Program-made: the position numbers and the translations under genes | Notes under the pieces: generated by a model | What the model was told of the DNA's origin: nothing | The model's database searches: none | Seen by the model: the letters and a program-made list of their open reading frames with translations, nothing else | Shown here: positions 14,244-25,440 of the stretch, piece after piece | Layout of the letters: every line of letters starts with the position of its first letter | How positions within the stretch are numbered: position 1 is the first letter of the stretch | NCBI GenBank assembly: GCA_963693305.1 | Contig: OY855903.1 | Coordinates: 19,397,755 to 19,461,754 of the forward strand | Length of the DNA: 64,000 bases | Source: Meandrina meandrites | Taxonomy: Eukaryota > Cnidaria > Anthozoa > Scleractinia > Meandrinidae | Reading direction: 5' to 3'

Positions 14244-15829
14244 CTGGTCACTGCTGTTTTTCTTTTTTCTCCTGAAATTTCGAGCTAAGCTACCGGACTA
14301 GGTGAATAACGTTTTCCTTACGTGACAGAGCTTGGCTTGCGAGCGTTTATATTCTGTTATTTTGGTAGTATATATATGCAGTAAATATATCACAACTAAT
14401 GAAAACTAAAGCGTCGATACTTTGATTTATTACACATATCTACAGAGTGCTACGAGAGAAAAATTACTTCTGCTGAGACAGTTATATTTTCATTTGAAAA
14501 AACATCGCTATTTCAGGTATTAATCCACAAGTCGAAAACTAAGGATTCCCAAGATGTTAGAATAGGTAGAAAACTTGATTTTAATGAGTTCTAAAACACT
14601 CATTAAAATACTTTGCGAATCCGAACCTAAAAGTGTGAGGAGCCTTTCGCCGTCTTAAGGAAACTATGCACGGTGCGAACTTGCCTCACCGGAGAACACG
14701 ACAGCTGAAATCACCATTTCAGAGTAAGTTAGTTTTTTAGATAAATTAAGCGTAAACACAGTTGGAGAACGTAATTTCAACATTCTGTTTGTTTACCTAA
14801 ATTTATATTTCTAGATAGATAACAAAATTCTTTGCTTACAGAACCTGACCAACTAAATCAATACTTCAAATGGTTCTTACTGTTCTAAGTTGATAGAGAA
14901 AAAGTTGTATTAACAACATGTCTTGAATTATCTGAGTTAAAGAGAGGCGATTCTTACGAGTGGTTAAAGCTAATTTGCCAAAACTTTAGCAAAACCGCTA
15001 AAACTGGGGTGCTTACCATTTACACAAACCATCTTGTTGGAAATTCCATGTGTTAACATTTTATAACTAATTTCGGCTTAAAGGGAGATATAAAAGGCTT
15101 AAAAATTATTCAGCTGTACTGACTAGATTGAACAGAAGGCAAACGTTTATTAGCACAATTTGTGGCCCATAATTTACAAAACGTTTCAAACAGAATGATG
15201 TGAACCATTTGATTTTCCAACCGGAATTTTCGGTTTTTCCATGTAAATGGTGAGCACCCCTGATAAAATGATAAAATTGATAACCCAAAATACACCAATA
15301 CTGAAATCCCCAAAATATGCCCAAAGTTCCCTAGGCTATTAAATTGGAAACACAATCACTTTCTATTTGAGAAAACACCAACAATATAGTTAGCATTAAT
15401 TAAAATTGTTACCACAAAACCCTCAAAATATTTAAAAATGTAGACCAACAGTAATAAACTCAAAAAAAGAAATTAAGAAGTGGGAGCTCCACTTTAAGGC
15501 CTGCTTGAATCTGTATATCATTTTTGATGTGCTAGAGTAGCAATTGATTATATTTTTTTAGACATTTCATTATGACAAGTTGTGACAGTTCCTTTGTTAT
15601 CTATTTAAATTAGTTTTGGGCTTCAACGTGAATAACCGAGGTAGAATCACGCGATTCAATAGGAGACTCCAGATAGCGCATATTTGATAGCTAGTAGCCG
15701 TGATCCATTAATAACCCTTGAAACAAACCCAACATCTGATACATCTTTCTATTGTCATGTTTCTCACTTGCCTGGGTTAGGCGTGTCTTTGCGCACGTAT
15801 TTTTGATTTGAATAAGAATATCAATTATA

Positions 15830-15862
<33 letters not shown>

Positions 15863-16181
15863 AGCGGATATTTTGCGAGTTGCGAAGTATTTTTCCGAGC
15901 CCCATAGGGGCGAGGAAAAATACGAGCAATGAGCAATACGAGCAATATTATTCCACCAAAAAAATAAAGTTTAGTTCGGCCATTTTGTCGCTCCGCTTTC
16001 AGTCGATATTTTTGCCCTGTTCTACAGTGTAATAACGTGGCATATTTTGCGCGTTCTTTTGCCCTTATATGGTAAAATGGCGCATTAGTGGAATAATAAT
16101 CAAGAATAATAATCATCGTGTCTAACTTGACACGTTGCTTTTCACAAATCAACTTCATTTGACCAAGGAAGGTTTTAAACC

Positions 16182-16652
16182 ATGTCGGGTACTTTATACA
16201 AAATTTCTGGTCATTTTTTCGTTGCTGTTTTTCTTTTCACGATTGCTGTTGATTCTACATCGCAGTGGGAGACCGCGGAGGTGCTACTGGGCGCTCTGCC
16301 AGAACACCACAATGAAGAGAAAACATATGATCTATCAGTCCCTCCCGAAGCTAAAGAAGTTCTCGTGTACGCATATATCACCGCCCAAGGAGAAGGTAGC
16401 TTTCAGCGAGGCTACTACGAGATTTCTACGTCTGACCGAGCCGGCAACGAGTACAAGCAGTACATGAATGTGGCTACGGGGAATGGCGTCACGATTGTAA
16501 ACTCCGCGAACCTGTGGTTTCCCAAGGGAAACGGGATGCTTAAAATTAAGCTGGTTTGCGCTGACTGCGAGAGTGGGAAGAGGAGCATCAGAGGTGTCAC
16601 GCCCGCGAACGTACAATGGAGCGATGCGTTCGTTATCGGTTACAGAGTTTAG
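16182..16652 (+). CDS. Small secreted protein, family unknown (copy A)
   Basis: A single-exon frame of 156 residues. A hydrophobic N-terminus (FFVAVFLFTIAVD, about 11-23) looks like a signal peptide, with cleavage probably near DSTS-QW. The mature part is about 130 residues and rich in alternating strands (KEVLVYAYITAQGEGS, GYYEISTSDRAG, MLKIKLVCADCESGK, WSDAFVIGYRV), suggesting a compact beta-sandwich. Its only cysteines, C-A-D-C near residue 126, could form a disulphide. I do not recognise the family; a lectin-like or structural secreted role is only a guess. The copy at 22467 differs by two conservative replacements (Lys/Arg in the KIKLV strand and Arg/Lys in the last residues). Both being intact argues that the gene is expressed or recently duplicated. 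Confidence 0.75.
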   Translation: MSGTLYKISGHFFVAVFLFTIAVDSTSQWETAEVLLGALPEHHNEEKTYDLSVPPEAKEVLVYAYITAQGEGSFQRGYYEISTSDRAGNEYKQYMNVATGNGVTIVNSANLWFPKGNGMLKIKLVCADCESGKRSIRGVTPANVQWSDAFVIGYRV

Positions 16653-17650
16653 TTGAGCTGAAAGACCTGTTCCTTTCTGGAACATAACCTTTTCCACCAT
16701 GAAAAGTTGCTGTAGCCAGTGAGAGACACACTGGAGAGAAACACTTATTATAAATGAACCCATAGATGAGCATTGTGTGATCAAGTTAGTGTATTTGTTT
16801 CTGAACTGTTAATCGAATGCCGATGAGAAGCTGTTGTAGCCAGTGCGAAGCAAATAGAGAAACACTTGTAGTCAGGTTAACGGTCCCGTATACTAGATGG
16901 ACGTAGTGTTACAATTAAAATTGGTGACCTTATAAGTAAGTGTATTTGCTTTTGAAGTGTTGAAGAGACCACAAAACGTACTTAAACGGGGGATATTCGA
17001 AGTTAAAAAGTTCTTTTGATGTATTTATGATTTGTATGCCTCACCTCACCTATCCCCTGGCGCCAAGTTGGCGCATAGGTCCTCTACACATTGATTTGTA
17101 TGCAACAAGGAGATTTTAAAGCAGAATACTTGCGTGTTGGCATGACGAGCTTTATGCGACTCTTAAAACCTGGACCCTTGCCGATGTTCTACGGTTAAAC
17201 TATAGAACATTAGCAGGGGATCTAAATTTTTCGACACGTATGAACGAAATCCTTGACGCTTCTTCGCAAGAAATGTGTTAAGAAATCAATTTACTTGGAT
17301 ACTGATCTATTCACAAAAGGAAAAGCCTCTCTTCACTGGTGCAGGGATAGGTAGAGAGTTGGGTTTGTGAACTAAGGAAACATGGAAAACAATAGAGACT
17401 ACTGAAAATGTATCCTTCTTGTGTCACCTTGTCAACGTCAAGGAGACACAAGACAAAAACGAGAGCCTGTCTTGTTGTCGTCAGATAACCAAAAATGATC
17501 CCCTGTCTTTTCGTGTCTTGCAATGCGCAAAATAATTAGAGCGCGCCATATGAGAATCATTTCGATACAGACTTATACGTGTGGTAGCAAACGCCAGGCA
17601 AAGAAAGCCGCTGATCAATTGGACGCCTTTACCGCGTGTAAATGGAAATA

Positions 17651-18163
17651 CAGTGGAACCCCGCCTTACGGCCACCTCGTTAATACGGCCACCTCGTTAT
17701 TACGGCCACTTTTTTTTGTCCCGGCAAAATGGCCATACATTTTCTTATAATAAAACCCCGTTAATGCGGCCACCCCGTTAATACGGCCAATGGCCACATT
17801 CTGAAATCCCAAACTATACAATCCTTTATAATATTACCCCGCTAATACGGCCACTCGAACCAAATACCCATTTTTAATTGACCAAACGAAACAAATACAG
17901 TACTTGAGAAACAACATTGAATGATATTATTATATTCAAAACGCCCGTGGATCTCTTTGAGCTTTTCTCCTCTTTGTGAACATCTCTTACAGAAAGATTG
18001 TTATCAAGGTCTAATAGATCTGTTAGTATTTTGATGTGGCTCTGTTCAATTGTGATATGTATCTGTCAAGACGTCACTTGAAGTGGACCAGTCATGAAAT
18101 TTGACACTACCCCGTTTATACGGCCACCCCGTTAATACCGCCAAATTTCCATGGCCCGTTGGA
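17651..18163. mobile_element. Truncated pogo/Tigger-like element at the duplication junction
   Basis: Starts CAGTGGAACCCCGCCTTACGG after TA, with repeated CCGTTAATACGGCCACC units at both ends of the roughly 510 bp body. The right inverted terminus is missing: sequence passes directly into the start of duplication copy B at TTGGATTTTCC (18159). The empty TA site is visible in copy B at about 25439 (GGAAATATTACAA), so the element is present at only one copy boundary. Confidence 0.75.
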
Positions 18164-18805
18164 TTTTCCATACGGTCACTATACCATTGCAATTTTTGGC
18201 AAATTTCCCACTTTTAGCGATTTTTCGAAAATTTCAAAAAGTTTACGGCTCCATAGAGTTTTTTGAAACTTTCACAACACTTGCATGCTTGTAAAAGTTT
18301 GATGAAAGTCTAAGAAGTACAGTAATTTTAATAAATGTCCGTTTCCCTATCAAGTTTTGTTAGCTTTACTAACTTTCCCTGAACCATTTCAGGCCTGCGT
18401 AAAAATTGAGGAGTAATCATGGCAATCGAGAACTTGCTTTTCTTTTTTTAGATTGTTATATAGCCTCCTCTTATCCTGACCTGAAGTTGTTTGATGTCAT
18501 ATGCATGTTAATGTCTTCGTCGTCGCTGAGAAAAGGAAAAACAATAAAACAGCTGAAAATTGACCACTTTTTCAACGAAAATTTGACCAGAATATTGACA
18601 ACAGCAACGCACCTGTGAAATGATAGAAGACAATGAACAGGAATTGAAATGCGTTTATTTGTTTGCCTAAATTAATTTAGAAAGAGGAAAGGTATTGAGC
18701 TGATAGCGAAAGGTAGTTTACTGAATTCGCCTAATGGAAATTAAATGTTACAGGTTTTCAACAAATTTGAACCTGGCTCCAGTTTTTCGTAACATGAATA
18801 AATCT

Positions 18806-19046
18806 GAAGGTGATATGTGATCTTCGCAGTGAATTTCCAATTTAAGCAATTGGAATAAAGAAGCCTGAAAAAAATCAGGGCTTCAACGCTCCCAATGTGT
18901 GGCTTCATAGCTCAGTTGGTAGAGCATCGCATCGGTATTCGCGGAGGTCACGGGTTCGAATGCCGTTGAAGCCCTGATTTTTTTCTGGCTTCTTTATTCC
19001 AATTGCTTAAATTGGAAATTCACTGCGAAGATCACATATCACCTTC
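18806..19046. repeat. Hairpin element enclosing a tRNA-like sequence (copy B)
   Basis: Duplicate of the structure at 12626-12866. The tRNA-like part is at 18901-18973 with the same weak anticodon stem. Confidence 0.8.
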
Positions 19047-19825
19047 ATATATATCCGCAGTTCACATATGAATCATTTCATATACATTACATCATGAATA
19101 AATCTATCCAACGGATGGGTAGCATAGACGCATATTCACTGAATAGCGATTCTTCGGGTTACTCCGGCGGCTTAGCTCCTGAATTGTGCGTGTTTTGATA
19201 CAAGCACCAAACTTTACATGTTACCATCTTTTTTATACCAATTACTTACTCGGAAATTATTGCATGACAAAAGATTTTTCGTTCCCCGCTCTCTGCCCCC
19301 TCTCGTCTTTCGTTTTGCGCTATCGTTTTGATACAAGCACCAAACTTTGCAGGATTACAAGCATTCACATACTTATCAATTCTCGATATAGTGGCAACGC
19401 CAATTAGTAAGCAGCAAATGAAATTTTCAGCTAAGAGACCCCACCCCCCACGACTGAGTACTTCTTCTTGTGCTTTATACACCTTCTACTGTACGTTTTA
19501 TTTAAAAAATACAGATGTAAATGCTTTAAATTAGGCTTACAATTGTTATGTTGTTACCATCTTTTTTATACCAATTACTTACTCGGAAATTATTGCATGA
19601 CAAAAGATTTTTCGTTCCCCGTTCTCTGCCCCCTCTCGTCTTTCGTTTTGCGCTAGCGTTCACAGCTCTTCCGATTCATCCCCAATGTCCGCGTTCGCCG
19701 TTCGCTAATAGAAGAAAAATAAAAACATATGGAAGGTTGAGAACAGTCTAAATTACGGCATTTCATTCTAAATTTTGTACGTGCGACTCGGTACCACTAC
19801 CTGACATAATTGTTTTTGTCTTTAA

Positions 19826-20545
19826 GGTGGCTCGACTGGATTTTTTAGGGGCAACACCGCTCAAGTTTGAGAACTAACCAGATCGTCATTAACAATGCCA
19901 TCGAAAAACGATCACCACAGTTGAATTAGGTAAAGATGGAAATTTGTCATGACCAGTGTTATTTGGACAAATAATTATCACATTTGTAGGTGTAGACCAA
20001 ATTATATACAAAAGGAGCAACAGGAGCACCTGAATGCACGCTCATCAAATCCGTTTTTTTCGTAATCGGTCGTGGCGATCCCCATAATTTTGTATACACA
20101 ATTTTAAATGGCATCAAACTACTATGAGATGAAACTACATTCCCAAAGCGCGTCGTGTTCTTCAGATATTGCCCTATTATCTCCATAGTATGTTTTTTAC
20201 TGTATTTATAACCCTCAAAACTTCATCCCCAAAAATTTCGATAACGCTCTTACAGAATTTGTTCAAACTTTGCCAACATTGAGGCAGATATAGGAGGTAC
20301 ATGCTCCCTTCAGCGATTTCCGAAAAAATCTCCTGGTGCCGAGCAATACGAACGAAATTGATAAACGTGATGACGTCATTACGTTGCTATGACAACTCCG
20401 ATGTCAAAATAACACTGGTCATAACAAATTTCCATCTTTACCTAATTCAGCTGTGGTGATCGTTTTTCGATGGCATTGTTAATGACGATCTGGTTAGTTC
20501 TCAAACTTGAGCGGTGTTGCCCCTAAAAAATCCAGTCGAGCCACC
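19826..20545. mobile_element. TTAA-flanked non-autonomous element, complete
   Basis: 720 bp between TTAA sites (19822-19825, 20546-20549). The ends GGTGGCTCGACTGG...CCAGTCGAGCCACC extend into inverted arms of about 135 bp each (to about 19965 and from 20410). There is no long frame. TTAA targets are used by piggyBac, Kolobok and Sola3-type elements; the family is unassigned. Confidence 0.75.
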
Positions 20546-22466
20546 TTAAACTAGGACAAACAAACATTTCACGAAATTTAATTGATTTTAATATATTACG
20601 GTTTCCATGGAAACTAGCGTTTTCCCGGCTTGGCACTATATCTGTGTTGGTGACCGCTGTCAGTGTGCCAAATTTCATGCTTGTATCAAAAAGTGTACAA
20701 TTCACCTGAAATTTCGAGCTAAGCTACCGGACTAGGTGAATAACGTTTTCCTTACGTGACAGAGCTTGGCTTGCGAGCGTTTATATTCTGTTATTTTGGT
20801 AGTATATATGCAGTAAATATATCACAACTAATGAAAACTAAAGCGTCGATACTTTGATTTATTACACATATCTACAGAGTGCTACGAGAGAAAAATTACT
20901 TCTGCTGAGACAGTTATATTTTCATTTGAAAAAACATCGCTATTTCAGGTATTAATCCACAAGTCGAAAACTAAGGATTCCCAAGATGTTAGAATAGGTA
21001 GAAAACTTGATTTTAATGAGTTCTAAAAACTCAATTAAATACTTTGCGAATCCGAACCTAAAAGTGTGAGGAGCCTTTCGCCGTCTTAAAGAAACTATGC
21101 ACGGTGCGAACTTGCCTCACCTGAGAACACGACAGCTGAAATCACCATTTCAGAGTAAGTTAGTTTTTTAGATAAATTAAGCGTAAATACAGTTGGAGAA
21201 CGTAATTTCAACATTCTGTTTGTTTACCTAAATTTACATTTCTAGATAGATAACAAAATTCTTTGCTTACAGAACCTGACCAACTAAATCAATACTTCAA
21301 ATGGTTCTTACTGTTCGAAGTTGATAGAGAGCAAGTTGTATTAACAACATGTCTTGAATTATCTGAGTTAAAGAGAGGCGATTCTTACGAGTGGTTAAAA
21401 CTAGTTTTTCCAAAAATTTAGCAAAACCGCTAAAACTGGGGTGCTTACCATTTACACAAACCATCTTGTTGGAAATTCCATGTGTTAACATTTTATAACT
21501 AATTTTGGCTTAAAGGGTAATATAAAAGGTTTAAAAATTATTCAGCTGTACTGACTAGATTGAACAGAAGGCAAAACGTTTATTAGCACGATTTGTGGCC
21601 CATAATGTACAAAACGTTTCAAACAGAATGATGTGAACCATTTGATTTTCCAACCGGAATTTTCGGTTTTTCCATGTAAATGGTGAGCACCCCTGATAAA
21701 ATGATAAAATTGATAATCCAAAATACACCAATACTGAAATCCCCAAAATATGCCCAAAGTTCCCTAGGCTATTAAATTGGAAACACAATCACTTTCTATT
21801 TGAGAAAACACCAACAATATAGTTAGCATTAATTAAAATTGTTACCACAAAACCCTCAAAATATTTAAAAATGTAGACCAACAGTAATAAACTCAAAAAA
21901 AGAAATTAAGAAATGGCATCTCCACTTTAAGGCCTGCTTGAATCTGTATATCATTTTTGATGTGCTAGAGTAGCAATTGATTATATTTTTTTAGACATTT
22001 CATTATGACAAGTTGTGACAGTTCCTTTGTTATCTATTTAAATTAGTTTTGGGCTTCAACGTGAATAACCGAGGTAGAATCACGCGATTCAATAGGAGAC
22101 TCCAGATAGCGCATATTTGATAGCTAGTAGCCGTGATCCATTAATAACCCTTGAAACAAACCCAACATCTGATACATCTTTCTATTGTCATGTTTCTCAC
22201 TTGCCTGGGTTAGGCGTGTCTTTGCGCACGTATTTTTGATTTGAATAAGAATATCAATTATATACACCTTATTCGATGGTTTAGGACAGTGTAATGACGT
22301 TGCATATTTTGCGCGTTCTTTTGCCCTTATATGGTAAAATGGCGCATTAGTGGAATAATAATCAAGAATAATAATCATCGTGTCTGACTTGACACGTTGC
22401 TTTTCACAAATCAACTTCATTTGACCAAGGAAGGTTCTCTGCAAGCTTTGGTTCCTCTTTTAAACC

Positions 22467-22937
22467 ATGTCGGGTACTTTATACAAAATTTCTGGTCATT
22501 TTTTCGTTGCTGTTTTTCTTTTCACGATTGCTGTTGATTCTACATCGCAGTGGGAGACCGCGGAGGTGCTACTGGGCGCTCTGCCAGAACACCACAATGA
22601 AGAGAAAACATATGATCTATCAGTCCCTCCCGAAGCTAAAGAAGTTCTCGTGTACGCATATATCACCGCCCAAGGAGAAGGTAGCTTTCAGCGAGGCTAC
22701 TACGAGATTTCTACGTCTGACCGAGCCGGCAACGAGTACAAGCAGTACATGAATGTGGCTACGGGGAATGGCGTCACGATTGTAAACTCCGCGAACCTGT
22801 GGTTTCCCAAGGGAAACGGGATGCTTAAAATTAGGCTGGTTTGCGCTGACTGCGAGAGTGGGAAGAGGAGCATCAGAGGTGTCACGCCCGCGAACGTACA
22901 ATGGAGCGATGCGTTCGTTATCGGTTACAAAGTTTAG
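22467..22937 (+). CDS. Small secreted protein, family unknown (copy B)
   Basis: A 156-residue frame nearly identical to 16182-16652, with the same N-terminal hydrophobic segment and beta-rich mature region. It has Arg instead of Lys in the MLKIxLVCADC strand and GYKV rather than GYRV at the C-terminus. About 22 bp directly before the start codon (CTCTGCAAGCTTTGGTTCCT...) are present here and absent in copy A, so the two 5' leaders differ and may be expressed differently. The ATG is in the context AACCATGTCG in both. It belongs to the tandem duplication; function is not known. Confidence 0.75.
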   Translation: MSGTLYKISGHFFVAVFLFTIAVDSTSQWETAEVLLGALPEHHNEEKTYDLSVPPEAKEVLVYAYITAQGEGSFQRGYYEISTSDRAGNEYKQYMNVATGNGVTIVNSANLWFPKGNGMLKIRLVCADCESGKRSIRGVTPANVQWSDAFVIGYKV

Positions 22938-23979
22938 TTGAGCTGAAAGACCTGTTCCTTTCTGGAACAGAACCTTTTCCACCATGAAAAGTTGCTGTAG
23001 CCAGTGAGAGACACACTGGAGAGAAACACTTATTATAAATGAACCTATAGATGAGCATTGTGTGATCAAGTTAGTGTATTTGTTTCTGAACTGTTAATCG
23101 AATGCCGATGAGAAGCTGTTGTAGCCAGTGCGAAGCAAATAGACAACCACTTGTAGTCAGGTTAACGGTCCCGTATACTAGATGGACTTAGTGTTACAAT
23201 TAAAATTGGTGGCCTTATAAGTAAGTGTATTTGCTTTTGAAGTGTTGAAGAGACCACAAAACGTACTTAAACGGGGGATATTCGAAGTTAAAAAGTTCTT
23301 TTGATGTATTTATGATTTTGTATGCCTCACCTCACCTATCCCCTGGCGCCAAGTTGGCGCATAGGTCCTCTACACATTGATTTGTATGCAACAAGGAGAT
23401 TTTAAAGCAGAATACTTGCGTGTTGGCATGACGAGCTTTATGCGACTCTTAAAACCTGGACCCTTGCCGATGTTCTACGGTTAAACTGTAGAACATTAGC
23501 AGGGGATCTAAATTTTTCGACACGTATGAACGAAATCCTTGACGCTTCTTCGCAAGAAATGTGTTAAGAAATCAATTTACTCGGATACTGATCTATTCAC
23601 AAAAGGAAAAGCCTCTCTTCACTGGTGCAGGGATAGGTAGAGAGTTGGGTTTGTGAACTAAGGAAACATGGCAAACAATAGAGACTACTGAAAATGTATC
23701 CTTCTTGTGTCACCTTGACAACGTCAAGGAGACACAAGACAAAAACGAGAGCCTGTCTTGTTGTCGTCAGATAGGTTTGGCGGGATGCGGGATTTGGCTT
23801 ATTTTGGGGGTGATATTCGGGATAAGAGCTGAAAACAGGAGCGGGAAGCGGGAATTTTAATCACGAGCGGGAGCGGGATTTCAACCTTTTATGGGGTCGG
23901 GATGCGAGAATCACAAGGGAAATGTAGCGGGATACGGGATTTAAAATTGGCATGACTGCATAAAATGGTCTAAAATGTC

Positions 23980-24303
23980 TTGGTACAAAAGACTCCTTTG
24001 TGTAAATACCGGCTTTGTAGTTGTGTCGAGCTACAAGTTTATTTAGCTGCACGAACGGTGCCAGATTTCTTATACGCGAGGGACATTGTGCCAGGGGAAA
24101 CAGTTGATCTCACAGGAGATGTCAACAATTCTGACAATGGAGCCGACGAGTACGATTCATGTAGTAGTGTAGAGGAAGAAGAAATCGACGATGACGAATC
24201 ACAAAGTGTTGCTACTTTGGATAGGGAAGCAAACTTCCTCCTTGGGAGGGTGTCTGCATATGGTCGTGCCGTTCGGTTTAATAGCAGGCTAATGTTCTCA
24301 TAA
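23980..24303 (+). pseudogene. C-terminal fragment resembling a retroelement polyprotein
   Basis: An open frame without a good ATG ends ...ANFLLGRVSAYGRAVRFNSR.... It has a very acidic stretch (SSVEEEEIDDDESQS) before a basic tail, GRAVRFNSR. Short tails of the form RSGRxVRxxxR after an acidic region are common at the C-terminus of LTR-retrotransposon polyproteins. No integrase or RT motif is present, so this is at most a remnant. Confidence 0.4.
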
Positions 24304-24329
24304 AGAAAGATTAAGTCTGCATTCGAGAA

Positions 24330-24535
24330 CTAAGAGCTTTGTGGCCCATCAGCTGGCCGGAGGTGACCCCAATTTCAGTGGCATAAAGTTGCTAGAAGTA
24401 TTTCTACTCTCCCATGGATGGGAGGCTAGTCCATCGCAGGGTGACTTTCCAATGCAATGTCGTGGCCTAGGCCTGAACTCGAACCCGGGACCGCTGAATC
24501 AGGCGTCCAGTGCACTAACCATTAGGCCACCAAGC
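24330..24535 (-). mobile_element. tRNA-derived SINE, minus orientation
   Basis: Reverse complement begins CGCTTGGTGGCCTAATGGTT (box A-like) and has GGTCCCGGGTTCGAGTTC (box B-like). The body contains the ATGGATGGGAGGCTAGTCCA phrase shared with copies at 42396, 42651, 47716 and 58350. Confidence 0.75.
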
Positions 24536-25155
24536 GTTTCGCCAATAAATATATCATGTTTTTATTTTACAATCTGTGGGACTGTTTAGGGATCTCGTAT
24601 TTATTTTACACAAATGAAGACACTTAAAGCGTTCACTATTGACCTCATCGCCTGATCAAAACTAGCAGTAAAGGGATCGAAACCTCGCCAATAAAATTCA
24701 GTTCAATGTGGATCCAGCGTGCGACAAACGATTAACATTCATCAAACTAACTCTGTCGGTAATCTTCCAAAAAAGCCAAACTAGGAACTAACAATGTTTA
24801 CTTTGTACTGATACGAAGACGAAAAATCAAATAAAGCAGAAACAATGTTAGGATCACTATAAGCGATATTGAAAACCTTGGACAACAAAGCTAACCACTC
24901 CATAAAGGTCTGTGAGTGTCGTTTAGGTATATGTTAAACAAAAAAATCCTTAAAAAATCGGGCGGGATCGGGATCCGGACGTAAAAAAGGGCGGGAAAGT
25001 GGGATTAACAAGAAAAAATGGGTGGGAAGGCAGGATTTGGGAACCCTATTGTAGACCCTCAAAAATGATCCCCTGTCTTTTCGTGTCTTGCAATGCGCAA
25101 AATAATTAGAGCGCGCCATATGAGAATCATTTCGATACAGACTTATAGGCATATA

Positions 25156-25363
25156 CTTCATGGTAACACAACATGGCCGCCAACAATGAAAACATATAGT
25201 CACCCAACCACAAAATGAATGCTAACCGCAAGCAAATTGCAGTTGCTGTAGTTTGCTTGCAGTTAACATTTATTTACTGCAATTTGCTTGCGGTTAGCAT
25301 TCATTTTGTGGTTGGGTGACTATATGTTTTCATTGTTGGCGGCCATGTTGTGTTACCATGAAG
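25156..25363. mobile_element. Perfect palindromic MITE (TA target site)
   Basis: Arms of about 90 bp starting CTTCATGGTAACACAACATG are perfect inverted copies around a short TTGCTTGCAGTTAAC-containing loop. TA occurs on both sides (25154-25155, 25364-25365). It is absent from copy A, where ACTTATACGTGTGG is uninterrupted, so it inserted recently. Confidence 0.85.
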
Positions 25364-25440
25364 TATACGTGTGGTAGCAAACGCCAGGCAAAGAAAGCCG
25401 CTGATCAATTGGACGCCTTTACCGCGTGTAATTGGAAATA

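Larger units (their letters stand above)
11978..17650. repeat. Segmental duplication, copy A
   Basis: Begins at TTGGATTTTTCCATACGG and is nearly identical to 18159-25440, with a constant offset of 6180 bp over the first 900 bp and small indels after that. It carries the tRNA-like hairpin, a TTAA element with its right end deleted, and the secreted-protein gene at 16182. Copy A has about 165 bp (about 15858-16024) absent from copy B and lacks 22 bp just before the gene start. It ends where a TA-flanked pogo-like element begins (17651). Confidence 0.95.
23774..25060. mobile_element. Composite insertion specific to duplication copy B
   Basis: About 1.29 kb absent from copy A, where the flanks join as TCAGATAACCAAAAATGATC. 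Its ends are rich in GCGGGA motifs: GGCGGGATGCGGGATTTGG at the left, and at the right reversed-style GGCGGGATCGGGATCCGG and GGTGGGAAGGCAGGATTTGG. Inside are a coding fragment (23980-24303), a SINE (24330-24535) and a CGCCTGATCAAAACTAGCA stretch (24649-24668) that recurs at 60985. Confidence 0.7.
18159..25440. repeat. Segmental duplication, copy B
   Basis: Matches copy A from TTGGATTTTCCATACGG to ...GCGTGTAATTGGAAATA. Relative to copy A it has an insertion at 23774-25060 and a palindromic insertion at 25156-25363. It keeps the complete TTAA element (19826-20545) plus about 155 bp beyond it. Substitutions are sparse, roughly one to two per cent by eye. Confidence 0.95.

Noticed and set aside
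15691..16158. 155-residue minus-strand frame upstream of the secreted-protein gene
   Set aside because: The corresponding frame in copy B lacks about 50 residues because of an indel, and no motif is present.
16335..16784. 149-residue minus-strand frame (and its twin at 22620-23069)
   Set aside because: Antisense shadow of the secreted-protein gene, which has the signal peptide and plausible composition.
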